Positions 1 through 7,542 of a DNA stretch of 64,000 nt are shown piece by piece (position 1 is the first letter of the stretch; each line of letters begins with the position of its first letter). Origin of the DNA: a virus; IMG/VR virus record IMGVR_UViG_3300036766_000686, positions 1 to 64,000 of that record; one strand, given 5' to 3'. The notes beneath the pieces were generated by a model that had not been told where the DNA came from, made no database searches, and saw only the letters and a list, made by a program, of their open reading frames with translations. Position numbers and translations under genes: made by a program.

Positions 1-253
1 TATCTTGACGCTCATCACCGCCACGTAACGCTCGGGTAAGAAAGCGATGATCCACGGTGACTAAAGCATCAACGCTCCTGCTCTTAAGGTGAAGCATAGA
101 CCCACGGTAGCGTTTTATTAATCGACTTAAAGGACGCTGGAATTCCAACACCCATTTTTTTTGATTGAAGGTCGCTAAACGTTGTTTCGAGGTAATCTCC
201 GAGGCAATCTTCCAACCCGAATCAGTTAAAAATTCGGTGTCCTCCGAGTGACA
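1..253 (-). other. Intein in terL (N-terminal part only)
   Basis: Begins at the Cys codon 251-253 of the terminase frame. Block A (C, then DTEFLTDSGWKIA) and block B (ALVTVDHRFLTR, with the conserved His) are visible before the window ends. These are the standard N-terminal splicing motifs of Hint-type inteins. Whether it carries an endonuclease cannot be seen. The phage has at least one more intein, in dnaE. Confidence 0.85.
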
Positions 254-1144
254 GTTGAAAATAATCAACCCCATTGTCGAACGCTTCTCCTTGAAAAAAT
301 CCGGGGGAAAGCGCTCAGGGTCAGGCGATTGCTCGTCCTCGTTCAACGCGCGGATCACCAGCGTCCTGTCCTTCAACTCGTGTTCCATCAGGTGTCCGTA
401 TAGATCGTCGAAATGATACCTCACGCCCATCCTGTGATGCTCCCCAACGTGAGGACGCTTGGCATCGGGGGGGTGGAGCAACGGAGTATAAGTCTTGTAA
501 TACCACACCCGCGCTTTGTCCCGCATGTGGGTAGTTTCCGAGTTATCCTGCGTCACGAGGTCGTCGGTCAGCAGAATATCAAAGTGCCTAGACGTGATTG
601 CCGAATCCACACCCGTACAAGTAATGGTGGACTCTTTACAACGACGGGTCTTGCCTACCACGTCGATTTCGACCGTATCCCATTTCGCCACAAGTCGGGG
701 GTCGTAGAACTTGCCGAACACTTCAATTAATCGCTCGTTGTTTTCAAGGTGCGATTTAATCTCCCTCAAGATACCCGTCGAGGCAAGTTTGCTTTCCGAG
801 CCGATAAGTATTGTATAATTGCGATCTTTGCATAGGTAATGGATCGCCTTCGACGTTACTCCGATTGTAGATTTCCCGGCCCCTCGAAATGCCAAAATCA
901 AGCTGTCCTTGTGTTGAAATTGCCATTGCATGATGGCGAGATGGAACGGCTTGACGTCAAAACCCAGAATGGCGCCCGCGAGTATATCGATCCGATCGTT
1001 TTCCACGATCTGCTTCCGAAGCCACTCGTTGGACGCGTTGCGGTACTGCTCATAGACTTGCACAAGTTCATGCCGCTCCATGCGGTCAATCTTGTGCGCC
1101 GCTCCTTGTATGAGCGGGATGACATTCGAGGGGACGGGGGACAT
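1..1144 (-). CDS. terL: Terminase large subunit (N-terminal part), interrupted by an intein
   Basis: Packaging ATPase that pumps DNA into the prohead. The frame is open from ATG 1144 and runs off the left window edge. An in-frame TAA at 1154-1156 makes this the first possible ATG; no good SD is visible. Walker A AFRGAGKST is at about residues 85-93 and Walker B LLTDD at about 191-195. At residue 298 (codon 251-253), after IIFN, the extein switches into an intein: Cys1, then a block A typical of inteins (DTEFLTDSGWK) and a block B (VTVDHRF). The insertion point fits the conserved region after the ATPase centre where terminases usually read F-x-Q-Y. The C-extein and nuclease domain lie outside the window. 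Confidence 0.85.
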   Translation of the reverse strand, partial: MSPVPSNVIPLIQGAAHKIDRMERHELVQVYEQYRNASNEWLRKQIVENDRIDILAGAILGFDVKPFHLAIMQWQFQHKDSLILAFRGAGKSTIGVTSKAIHYLCKDRNYTILIGSESKLASTGILREIKSHLENNERLIEVFGKFYDPRLVAKWDTVEIDVVGKTRRCKESTITCTGVDSAITSRHFDILLTDDLVTQDNSETTHMRDKARVWYYKTYTPLLHPPDAKRPHVGEHHRMGVRYHFDDLYGHLMEHELKDRTLVIRALNEDEQSPDPERFPPDFFKEKRSTMGLIIFNCHSEDTEFLTDSGWKIASEITSKQRLATFNQKKWVLEFQRPLSRLIKRYRGSMLHLKSRSVDALVTVDHRFLTRALRGGDERQD

Positions 1145-1153
1145 AGGGAATCG

Positions 1154-2101
1154 TTAAGTGGTGACGTCGGCAACAACGTCGTCGGCAACGGATTCACTGT
1201 CCGAGACTTGAGGAGCGTACTCTGCTTCGGTAGCAACCTCGTCAACGATTGCACCATCATCCGAAACTTGCGGAGCGTATTCTGCTTCGGTAGCGACGCC
1301 ATCGACGACCACACCGGCATCCGATACGCTCGGCGCGTACTCTGCCTCGGTCACTACAGCGTCCGCCGCTGCCATGCTATCCACCGATACGTCACGCAGG
1401 AACGCAATCTCGCGGGCAACCGAATCTCCCACCGTTGCTGAATCGCTCCCCGCTCCTCGAACGTAATCGGCAGCGGATTTCATTTCGTCTCCCACCGTTG
1501 CCGAATCGCTCCCAATGCTTCGAATGTAGTCCGCGGCGGATCGCAATACATCGCCCACCGTCACCGTATCGCGTGCCGTTGCGAAGTGCTCTCCATGCGT
1601 AGCCGCGTCCGTCGTCCCGATTGAATCGGCAATCGTTGCGCCAATCAGGTGCTCCGATTCTGCGCTACGGGAGTCCTCAACGAACTGCCGCGATCCCGCG
1701 ATCAAGATTTCCACTTCGTCGCCCGCCTTGAGTCCTCCGATCACGGAAACCCAGATCGTCGCCTCTGCCACGTTGCACGCGAACACATACGACGCCCCCG
1801 AGCCCACTCCCGAGCGAATAAGGCGAGGGGCGAAGGGAGCGAAACGTAACGCGACCGGATCCCACGACAGGACCTCAATCATCGGGTCGGGGGTGCCTGC
1901 TTTCGGCACCACGAGGATCAAAGCGACATTGTACCCCACCATGTTCATCCCCGCCGTGCGCCTCCCCTCGGGAAGCGAATCCAAAGCGCTTACCGCACGA
2001 TGCCGCGCGAACTTGGGAGAAGGAGTAGCTTGCGAAGTTGGAACATCGGTTGGGTCCAACAGATTAATTTCACTCAAAGGAACGTAAGGATCAAAACCCA
2101 T
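1154..2101 (-). CDS. Structural protein with C-terminal 20-residue VSD repeats
   Basis: 315 aa. Start set at ATG 2101 because AGGAGG lies 5 nt upstream; an upstream in-frame ATG has no SD. The N-terminal about 150 residues look like a compact beta-rich domain. The C-terminal half is repetitive: DSATVGD-type units followed by 20-residue units beginning VSDxxxxxD and containing ATEAEYAP. The same VSDxxxxxD, 20-residue register occurs in the giant tail protein at 45.8-50.8 kb, so the repeats may be a shared adhesin or assembly module. Position next to terL suggests a virion or decoration protein. I do not recognise the family. Confidence 0.7.
   Translation of the reverse strand: MGFDPYVPLSEINLLDPTDVPTSQATPSPKFARHRAVSALDSLPEGRRTAGMNMVGYNVALILVVPKAGTPDPMIEVLSWDPVALRFAPFAPRLIRSGVGSGASYVFACNVAEATIWVSVIGGLKAGDEVEILIAGSRQFVEDSRSAESEHLIGATIADSIGTTDAATHGEHFATARDTVTVGDVLRSAADYIRSIGSDSATVGDEMKSAADYVRGAGSDSATVGDSVAREIAFLRDVSVDSMAAADAVVTEAEYAPSVSDAGVVVDGVATEAEYAPQVSDDGAIVDEVATEAEYAPQVSDSESVADDVVADVTT
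1189..1380 (-). repeat. 60 bp tandem coding repeats
   Basis: Three imperfect copies with an exact 60 bp period start near 1201, 1261 and 1321. Each encodes one 20-residue VSDxxxxxD...ATEAEYAP unit. Confidence 0.8.
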
Positions 2102-2123
2102 AGTGACCTCCTGTTGCAAAGAG

Positions 2124-2154
2124 GCGGGGTGGAGCGCCAGATACCCCACCCCGC
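2124..2154 (-). terminator. Hairpin between structural genes (attenuator-like)
   Basis: Perfect 9 bp arms GCGGGGTGG (2124-2132) and CCACCCCGC (2146-2154) lie between the stop at 2175 and the SD of the gene starting at 2101. Read on the minus strand the stem is followed by only a weak T run (CTCTTTG). It may partly terminate transcription or protect an mRNA end. Confidence 0.5.
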
Positions 2155-2174
2155 ATCCTCACAAGTTATTCGCC

Positions 2175-2483
2175 TTAGTCGCAGGCTTCCCAGTGAATGA
2201 CCTCGGTGGAGGCGTTCAGGTCGCCATCGGCACCAATGGTGAAACCGTTATTGAGCGGGGTAACGCCGTTTGACGTTACATAGCTTATATCGGTCGTGCC
2301 CGATCCGCTGTCCACGATTTTTTGCATGGCGGCATCAGGCATCGTGTGTTGCCAGTTGCCCACGCAATTGCCCGAGGTATTACGAAGGCAAACCGACCGA
2401 GGCCGGAAACCTACTGTCTTGACGTCGATAGCCGAGCCCGTGCCGACCACCGTTCCACATACCTTTCTTGTTCCTGCTGACAT
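2175..2483 (-). CDS. Small virion-associated protein, unknown
   Basis: 102 aa, ATG preceded by AAGGAG at 9 nt. Beta-rich, with a Ser/Gly/Thr-rich middle and four Cys. Sits in the packaging/structural block between the VSD-repeat protein and the putative small terminase. Size and position would fit a decoration or head-completion protein, but no family is recognised. Confidence 0.6.
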   Translation of the reverse strand: MSAGTRKVCGTVVGTGSAIDVKTVGFRPRSVCLRNTSGNCVGNWQHTMPDAAMQKIVDSGSGTTDISYVTSNGVTPLNNGFTIGADGDLNASTEVIHWEACD

Positions 2484-2552
2484 TTCCTTTATCTCCTTTT
2501 AGGGGCGCTCTTGACAGTTGACGAACCTTCAGCAACCCGCCAACCTGCCCTC

Positions 2553-3227
2553 TCAGGCTGGAGCGCCATCGTTATTTCCACTACTGTTTTCAGGCGGGAC
2601 CGTCCCGCCAGAAATTTCCCTGCCTCTCGTCCTCGATCTCCCCCCGTGAACGGGGGAGCGGGTGTGAGGCTTTACCTTGTCGTTGATTACTCGCTCGGCG
2701 GGGAGGGAGCGATAGATCGGGCCGGGAGTTAAGTCGAGTAACTTCTGGTCCCCGAACCGCATCAGGTGGTCGTTAAATATGTTTATCTCGTTGATAATGT
2801 ACTGGTGCAACTCCTGTCGCCCCATGCTGCGGAACGCCTCGCCGGGCACAAACCCGGTCCCCGTGTGCGAACGCTCGACAACACCCAACTCCACACCCGT
2901 TTTCAAGATATCACGAATAATCTCCGACCTCGCGCGTATCGCCGCAACGTAGGTCGGGGAGTTGGGGACTACGTTCTCCAGCACCTTATCGAGTTTATCA
3001 AGCCCTTGCCTTTGCTCGATAACGTAACGGACGTAAGTTTGCTCAACGGGACGGGTCTTGACGAGGTCGGCATCGTGTTGGATGAGCTTTTCTTTCAGTT
3101 GCTCCACGTCCTCGATCGGGAGCCCGTAGGTAGAACTCAATGCCTCGTCGTCCAAGCCTTTTATCAAGCCCGAACGGACCTTTGCCAGTAACTCCTTCGA
3201 CGCGTTCCCGTTGAGTTTCGTTCCCAT
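2553..3227 (-). CDS. Putative terminase small subunit
   Basis: 224 aa. Residues about 10-50 form a helix-turn-helix-like segment (GLDDEALSSTYGLPIEDVEQL). A long helical, coiled-coil-prone region follows, then a basic, Gly/Ser-rich, probably disordered tail. This layout (DNA-binding HTH, oligomerising helices, flexible tail) and the location two genes before terL suggest the small terminase subunit that recognises phage DNA. No direct motif proves it; another DNA-binding structural protein is possible. Confidence 0.4.
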   Translation of the reverse strand: MGTKLNGNASKELLAKVRSGLIKGLDDEALSSTYGLPIEDVEQLKEKLIQHDADLVKTRPVEQTYVRYVIEQRQGLDKLDKVLENVVPNSPTYVAAIRARSEIIRDILKTGVELGVVERSHTGTGFVPGEAFRSMGRQELHQYIINEINIFNDHLMRFGDQKLLDLTPGPIYRSLPAERVINDKVKPHTRSPVHGGRSRTRGREISGGTVPPENSSGNNDGAPA

Positions 3228-3272
3228 CGAAACCCATCATACCACGCCCAAGCGTTCGCTGTCCACGACAGA

Positions 3273-4085
3273 CTAGAACCGGGTCATGAAAGGGATACGC
3301 TGCCCGAATTTCCCGCCTTCCAGACCTGGGTTTTGTTTATACCCGCTCTTTTCCAGTGTCGCATGGATGTGGGGAAACACTTCGTCAAGCGGGCTTTCCA
3401 GCGCTCCCTCTCTATTCAACACCTCAAGCAACGAATAGGTGAACGCTCCATTGGGTCGATGATTGAATAGGGCGTCGGATGCGGTTTGGTTCGATTGACA
3501 AGCGGACAGCAGGGTCACGTTAAGTTGCCCGCCGGGGACGAGCTTGCGCACGTTGACCTTTTCTTTCACCGCCACACCATTACGCCATGCGATATCGAGC
3601 GGAGGGTGTAGGGCACGCGGACGACGTACGGAAGGAGGGTCGAAGCCTCTCGACAGATCGCCCGAGTGGCACGAGTCCGAAATCCAAAGCGCTTCCACGC
3701 AAGGAGGAACAGAGGAAAAAATATCGTTGAGGTGATTATCTCGAATAAACAACCCCTCTTTCCATTGAAAGTCCACGGGGCAAATAATCTCGTCCAGCCC
3801 ATCGACCTCAGCCGATACTGGGTCGCGGGAAGCGATCTGGGCTCCGTGTCCCGAGTAGTGAAAAAGTATCCTATCCCCTGCTTTGATTCCATCGACTAGC
3901 CAGAGCAAACGGTCAAGAATCGCGCGTGTCGTTGCGCGGGCGTCGGTCAGAAGGCGAATCTCGCGCAACTCGAACCCGCAACGTCCTACCAAAAAGTTTG
4001 CCATATCCTGTACGTCGTTCACGCAACCAGCGAGCGGAGCGCCGGGATATTCGTTGATGCCTACCAGCAAGGCTCGGCTTTTCAT
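3273..4085 (-). CDS. Caspase-fold peptidase (metacaspase/orthocaspase-like, peptidase C14)
   Basis: 270 aa. Start at ATG 4085, which overlaps the holin stop (TGATG) and has AGGAG 9 nt upstream. The fold order is typical: RALLVGINEYP, the small loop AGCVNDVQDM, the catalytic His in HYSGHG (His80) and the catalytic Cys in DSCHSGD (Cys139), then a p10-like half with LLSACQSNQTA and GAFTYSLLEVL. Both dyad residues are present, so it should be active, probably cleaving after basic residues like other prokaryotic metacaspases (family knowledge). No signal peptide, so cytoplasmic. Translational coupling to a holin suggests a role in lysis or host killing; processing of a virion protein is an alternative. 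Confidence 0.85.
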   Translation of the reverse strand: MKSRALLVGINEYPGAPLAGCVNDVQDMANFLVGRCGFELREIRLLTDARATTRAILDRLLWLVDGIKAGDRILFHYSGHGAQIASRDPVSAEVDGLDEIICPVDFQWKEGLFIRDNHLNDIFSSVPPCVEALWISDSCHSGDLSRGFDPPSVRRPRALHPPLDIAWRNGVAVKEKVNVRKLVPGGQLNVTLLSACQSNQTASDALFNHRPNGAFTYSLLEVLNREGALESPLDEVFPHIHATLEKSGYKQNPGLEGGKFGQRIPFMTRF

Positions 4086-4489
4086 CAAACTATTCTCCTC
4101 ATGCTAAATACCTGAGATTCAATACGTGATTCGATCACGCTCTTAGCCGCTCCCTCGCTCCCCGTGATTTTCACCAGTTGACGAAACTCGGGACCGAGTT
4201 GAGATACGACCTTATCGATCGCCTTCGTCTTGACCTCGTTGCTTTGTTCCTCAGTCAACTTTCCCGCCGCCCCCCGTTTCACTTTGAGATTCCACACAAG
4301 TGTCTGTTCCATCTCCTCGACAACGTTTGGAATCGTCTCGCATAGCAAGGTCAAGACGTGTTGAAGGCGGGAGTCCTTAACTTTTTCGTCGATCCACTGC
4401 GACGCCTTCCAGCACGCCCACGACACAAGCGCAAGCAAGACGGGGGTAAAAGCGTCAATCAACTTCGCCCACAGTTCGTAACGTTCCAT
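4085..4489 (-). CDS. Phage holin, LLH/superfamily 6 type
   Basis: 134 aa, with AGGAGG 5 nt before the ATG. One N-terminal membrane segment (about residues 9-28, FTPVLLALVSWACWKASQW) is followed by amphipathic helices. The pattern VVEEMEQT...LTEEQSNEVKTKAIDKV is close to what I know of Pfam Holin_LLH proteins. It would form the membrane hole that times lysis. It is the first gene after a terminator and is coupled to the caspase gene. The endolysin and spanin-like genes are far away at 41-44 kb. Confidence 0.7.
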   Translation of the reverse strand: MERYELWAKLIDAFTPVLLALVSWACWKASQWIDEKVKDSRLQHVLTLLCETIPNVVEEMEQTLVWNLKVKRGAAGKLTEEQSNEVKTKAIDKVVSQLGPEFRQLVKITGSEGAAKSVIESRIESQVFSMRRIV

Positions 4490-4549
4490 AGCCGCCTCCT
4501 AGAGCATCCAAAATGGAGCTTTGTTTGCACAGCTTACCACACGTCACCC

Positions 4550-4584
4550 CCATAAAGAAACCCTCCCCAAGCGGTGGAGAGGGT
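4550..4584 (-). terminator. Rho-independent terminator upstream of the holin operon
   Basis: On the minus strand a GC-rich stem (ACCCTC with GAGGGT, extended by GG/CC) closes a loop around ACCGCTT and is followed by TTTCTTTA. It would end transcripts from the right before the holin-caspase pair and leaves that pair needing its own promoter. I saw no clear promoter. Confidence 0.6.
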
Positions 4585-4627
4585 CGCTCTTGTAGGAGTC
4601 GTTGCACTTGTAAAGCGAGAAGGTGCG

Positions 4628-4720
4628 TATTTCCGCCCAGCCCTATCGCACTGAGCAACGCAAGCGCCTGAAAATCTAGGCTCCTGCGGAAGCTCTAGGG
4701 TAGGTTTATGGGCGGGAATA
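4628..4720. repeat. Inverted repeat in a gene-free segment (possible structured RNA or recombination site)
   Basis: Arms 4628-4639 (TATTTCCGCCCA) and 4709-4720 (TGGGCGGGAATA) match at 11 of 12 positions. Inside, CCCTA (4641-4645) faces TAGGG (4696-4700). The segment lies between the 4814 gene and the terminator at 4560, so it could be a minus-strand ncRNA ending at that terminator, or a site for the nearby serine recombinase. Confidence 0.4.
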
Positions 4721-4742
4721 CGTCTCGAAACTGCTACGCGGG

Positions 4743-4761
4743 CCTGCCGAAGAGACTGAGA
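4743..4761 (-). repeat. 19 bp repeat, copy A (inverted relative to 11622-11640)
   Basis: The minus strand reads CTCTCAGTCTCTTCGGCAG, identical to the plus strand at 11622-11640. In both copies GCCCGCGTA follows, directly here and after 12 extra bases in the other copy. The two copies bracket the serine recombinase gene and are in opposite orientation, as expected for inversion sites, but this is inference. Confidence 0.55.
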
Positions 4762-4813
4762 GCTTTTCTTATGTGTACGAACGGTGCGCAGTTAGGTTAA
4801 CTTACTCGCTGAG

Positions 4814-5305
4814 TTACAGTCCGATCACTGTCAAGAGTTGCAACAACTTGGGATCGAAGGACTCGGGCCGCGGGGGCGAGACGTACTCTCCGTCCTGCTC
4901 ACGCTTGACGATATTCAACGCCGCCACGCGCAACTCGCTTCCCTCACTGTCCACCAACTTTCCCGCGCCGATCGCCGCGCACTCAAACCCGAGCTTGCGC
5001 AACTGCACCGCGCGCCGCTTCGCCCCGTAGGACTTTGACGTGTAAAGTTCCTGCACCGAACGCGCGAACTCCGCACGTGAAATACACACGGGGGGGTGTG
5101 ACTTGCGAGCGAAGGAATCGAGGCGTTCGTTCTGGTTGAGAACCAACCCCTTGAGGTACGCGATTTCGCATTCCGACGAACAGAAATCCGAACCTCGCCC
5201 CCGAGGAACTTCCTCTTTGCACTGTTTACAAAGTTTAATCTCTTCCTTCTCCTTGCTGTTCGTTGTCGTTGTTTCGGTTTGTTGTTTGGGTTTTCGTGTG
5301 CTCAT
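4814..5305 (-). CDS. Small zinc-binding protein, unknown function
   Basis: 163 aa, ATG with AGGAGG 7 nt upstream. A Thr/Gln/Lys-rich head precedes a treble-clef-like CKQC...CSSEC motif (about residues 26-46). A helical basic region and an acidic C-terminus follow. Shares the A-rich leader common to many genes here and lies just downstream of the serine recombinase. No family recognised. Confidence 0.6.
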   Translation of the reverse strand: MSTRKPKQQTETTTTNSKEKEEIKLCKQCKEEVPRGRGSDFCSSECEIAYLKGLVLNQNERLDSFARKSHPPVCISRAEFARSVQELYTSKSYGAKRRAVQLRKLGFECAAIGAGKLVDSEGSELRVAALNIVKREQDGEYVSPPRPESFDPKLLQLLTVIGL

Positions 5306-5366
5306 TATTTGCCTCCTTGTTATTCGTTTTCTTGTTTCGATTGCTGTTAGGTTGTTGTTTGTCTTG

Positions 5367-6038
5367 TTATCGAAGGATCACGGCAACTTGAAAGGCGCCC
5401 CATAGTGAACCTTTTCGCGTCAAGAACCCGCGCCGCGCGAGTTCCCTTCCGATCTCCCTCAACGAACGTCCTTTATTCCTCAGTTCGATAGCGATCGCCT
5501 TAATGCGTTGCTCTCGTGTCTCGGGAACGAGCTTGCGGGACTTCGGGTCAATCGCGTACCCGTACCTCACATGCCCGCCCGTGTACTCTCCTTGCTCCCG
5601 CTTGTATCGAGCAACTCGCGCCGTGTTTTCGGAAATGTTCTCCCGTTGCCACTGCGCCACGCTGCCCAGAATGTTCAACACGAGCCTGCCTCCTGCTGTC
5701 CTCGTGTCGATCTGCTCCGCGACCGATAGCAGTTGCGCTCCTCCCTCTCCAAAGTATTCGTCTAGCAAGTCGCCCAAGTCCTTGACCGACCTCGTAAGAC
5801 GATCAAGCGCAGAAACTACGAGCGCCTGCGCTTCGCCTCGCTCCAGCACCATCAACGCCGCCTGCACCCCGTCCCGTTTCAACGTCTTAGCGCTCACGCC
5901 TTTGTCCTCAAGGATCATCACGAGTTCCAACCCGTACAGTTCCGCGTACCTCTTGATCCTATCGCGTTGAGCGTCAAGGCTCAGCCCCTTGTCGGCTTGA
6001 TCCTCGGTGCTTACCCTCACGTACCCTACCGCCTTCAT
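5367..6038 (-). CDS. Small serine recombinase (resolvase/invertase family)
   Basis: 223 aa. ATG 6038 chosen because the conserved N-terminus starts MKAVGYVRVSTEDQ and the ATG overlaps the previous stop (ATGA). The catalytic Ser is in YVRVST (about residue 10). VVSALDRLTRSVKDL carries the conserved Arg pair, and a helical dimer region and a C-terminal HTH (KGRSLREIGRELARRG) follow. The length fits the resolvase/invertase class, not the large serine integrases. It probably carries out resolution, inversion or integration. Two inverted 19 bp repeats at 4743 and 11622 bracket it. Confidence 0.9.
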   Translation of the reverse strand: MKAVGYVRVSTEDQADKGLSLDAQRDRIKRYAELYGLELVMILEDKGVSAKTLKRDGVQAALMVLERGEAQALVVSALDRLTRSVKDLGDLLDEYFGEGGAQLLSVAEQIDTRTAGGRLVLNILGSVAQWQRENISENTARVARYKREQGEYTGGHVRYGYAIDPKSRKLVPETREQRIKAIAIELRNKGRSLREIGRELARRGFLTRKGSLWGAFQVAVILR

Positions 6039-6256
6039 GTTCCTAACCTCTTTCCTTCTCGATTCAACACCGCGAGAATAAGTTGATGAAATACCGCGTC
6101 TCTGATTTCGTTGGTAGCGTCCGCTGGCCCGCAACAACCCACAGGCCATTGGATTTGGTATTGCAGGTTTTCTCGTATCGCGGAAAGACTCCAGTGACCC
6201 CAGAAGATACGAAAGCCCGCCTCAATCAATAGTTGTTCGATTCCTTGCCAGTTCAT
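6035..6256 (-). CDS. Small protein, unknown
   Basis: 73 aa starting MNWQGIEQLLIEAGF. Both ends are coupled by ATGA overlaps (6256 with the gene before, 6038 with the recombinase). Contains a VGCCGPAD loop and amphipathic helices. Possibly a recombinase accessory factor by position only. Confidence 0.55.
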   Translation of the reverse strand: MNWQGIEQLLIEAGFRIFWGHWSLSAIRENLQYQIQWPVGCCGPADATNEIRDAVFHQLILAVLNREGKRLGT

Positions 6257-6447
6257 CGTGTCGCCCAATCGTAGCGCTTGGGGAAAACGCGCAGGCACGT
6301 CTTACAAGTGACCTTCGCCTTCTCTCCCGTTGTCGTGTATCGTGTCTTGTCGAGGTCGAGCATTTTTACTTGGGCGCAACACGCGGGAAAGTTGATCCCC
6401 GCGTTATTTTTCAATCGTATGTCCGTCCAGTGTGTTTTCCTTTTCAT
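6253..6447 (-). CDS. Small zinc-ribbon-like protein, unknown
   Basis: 64 aa, basic. AGGAGG lies 5 nt before the ATG. Cys pairs PACCAQ and CKTC could bind one zinc. Its ATG overlaps the stop of the preceding zinc-ribbon frame (ATGA) and its stop overlaps the next ATG. Part of a run of tiny coupled genes ahead of the recombinase. Confidence 0.55.
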   Translation of the reverse strand: MKRKTHWTDIRLKNNAGINFPACCAQVKMLDLDKTRYTTTGEKAKVTCKTCLRVFPKRYDWATR

Positions 6448-6622
6448 TGGGCCTCCTTGTTTACTTCGTTTATCTCCTTAACGCTCAACCGCTTGTGAGC
6501 TTTGCGCGTTCGCGGAGTGGTGCGCCACGTGAAAGTCATCCCGCAAGCTCGGCAGCGAAGGACTTTCCGGTTGCCTAGTTTCCCGAGCAACACCAACTCC
6601 CCACTACATATTGAACACTCAC
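6444..6622 (-). pseudogene. Zinc-ribbon ORF with a broken frame near its start
   Basis: A clear zinc ribbon (CSICSGEL ... RCRACGMTF, then a basic tail ending NKEAQ) is encoded from about 6617 to the stop at 6444, which overlaps the next ATG. This frame has no ATG, GTG or TTG before the first Cys pair. A GTG at 6622 overlaps the previous stop (GTGA) exactly where a start is expected, but its frame is off by one base and soon hits TAG. One missing base just after that GTG would repair the gene. Options are a real frameshift, a sequence error, or a -1 shift. Confidence 0.45.
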
Positions 6623-7008
6623 GCCGGTACCGCCTTGGTCGAGTTCCCGAAACACTCGTCCTTGTGCGGGCAGGGGTTGCAGGTCATCGGACGAGGAAGA
6701 AGCCCCCGACAAGCATCCCCGCGCCCGAAGCGGAAAACGTACACCTCAAGGAAAGCGCTTGCCGCGATCGCTGCCGCGCCCGGCTCCCACGAATTGAGTA
6801 CATCAAAGAGAGCTTGAGGAACTGCCATGCCCCAGTGGACGTCCTTGTACTGCGGTTCCCATTGCTCCTTCATTCGATGAATTTCCTCCAACTCGACCGC
6901 GATCTTTTCCAGCACCTCGTCTCTTTTCTTTTCCAGCCTGTAAAGTCGTTCCGTAAGCTCACAACGCCCGACCATTGCGGACGTCGGTTTTTTGAACTGT
7001 CTTTCCAT
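6619..7008 (-). CDS. Coiled-coil protein with C-terminal Cys cluster, unknown
   Basis: 129 aa, AAGGAG 9 nt before the ATG. The first about 60 residues are charged and helical (LEKKRDEVLEKIAVELEEI). The C-terminus has CNPCPHKDEC, a compact four-Cys cluster that resembles similar clusters in the SSB and two other proteins of this phage. Function unknown. Confidence 0.6.
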   Translation of the reverse strand: MERQFKKPTSAMVGRCELTERLYRLEKKRDEVLEKIAVELEEIHRMKEQWEPQYKDVHWGMAVPQALFDVLNSWEPGAAAIAASAFLEVYVFRFGRGDACRGLLPRPMTCNPCPHKDECFGNSTKAVPA

Positions 7009-7186
7009 TGCTTGTCTCCTTTGCTTGTTGTTTACTCGCCTTATTCTTCTTGGGAAAAACCATCGCTTCGTAAATCGAGAAATTCTCGAAAGCCTGTTCC
7101 TCGTAAGTGTCGAGGGTCAGTTGTAGGTCGGCTCGCGCTTGCGTATCGCGAGGAAGGCAAAAGTAGTACCTCACGCGTCCACCCAT
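6959..7186 (-). CDS. Small basic protein, unknown
   Basis: 75 aa from ATG 7186, which overlaps the end of the 7171-7542 gene; AAAGG lies directly before the ATG. The N-terminal half (GGRVRYYFCLPRDTQ) is beta-like and the C-terminus is Lys/Gln-rich. Its 3' end overlaps the next gene by 50 nt, so the true boundaries are uncertain. Confidence 0.45.
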   Translation of the reverse strand: MGGRVRYYFCLPRDTQARADLQLTLDTYEEQAFENFSIYEAMVFPKKNKASKQQAKETSNGKTVQKTDVRNGRAL

Positions 7187-7542
7187 CCTTTCTTGAACTT
7201 TTGCCAGCGCCCCTCGAACCATCGCGTGGCTTCTCGACACTTGGGACGGGGGATTTCAATGAGCACTACCTTGTAGGCGACCGTCTCGCTTCCGTTTCCC
7301 AGACAAGCGTCCGTCCACCCTTGCCGTTTGCTATGCACGCAATATGTCCCCGCCGTCTTGTAAATCGCTCCCGAGTCTAAGTTGATGAACTCGGGAAGCA
7401 GAGGGAGTCCGTCGAACCCGTACAGCTTCCACCAGTGCTCAATACGCTGTGGTTGAGTTTTCGAAGTGTAGGACGAGATTGCAAACAACGTCCCGTCCTC
7501 TACCTCAAGCCGATCGCTCTTGGCGTTCATGTTGGTCAACAT
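7171..7542 (-). CDS. Conserved-looking protein, unknown
   Basis: 123 aa. ATG 7542 chosen for the GGGGAG 7 nt upstream. Globular composition with alternating beta strands (TLFAISSYTS, AYKVVLIEIP) and a Trp-rich C-terminus. Follows the MoxR gene and may belong to its transcript. Not recognised. Confidence 0.55.
   Translation of the reverse strand: MLTNMNAKSDRLEVEDGTLFAISSYTSKTQPQRIEHWWKLYGFDGLPLLPEFINLDSGAIYKTAGTYCVHSKRQGWTDACLGNGSETVAYKVVLIEIPRPKCREATRWFEGRWQKFKKGWVDA

Noticed and set aside
4455-4658. 67 aa minus-strand frame over the terminator region
   Set aside because: It runs through the terminator hairpin and into the holin gene, has no SD and a composition unlike a protein.
4690-4780. 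tRNA-like TTCGA sequence on the minus strand
   Set aside because: GTTTCGAGAC resembles a T-loop, but the flanks do not pair and no acceptor stem exists.
5367-6038. Large serine integrase
   Set aside because: At 223 aa it lacks the long C-terminal recombinase and zinc domains; the resolvase/invertase class fits.
6502-7380. 292 aa plus-strand frame
   Set aside because: Antisense shadow of several coupled minus-strand genes.
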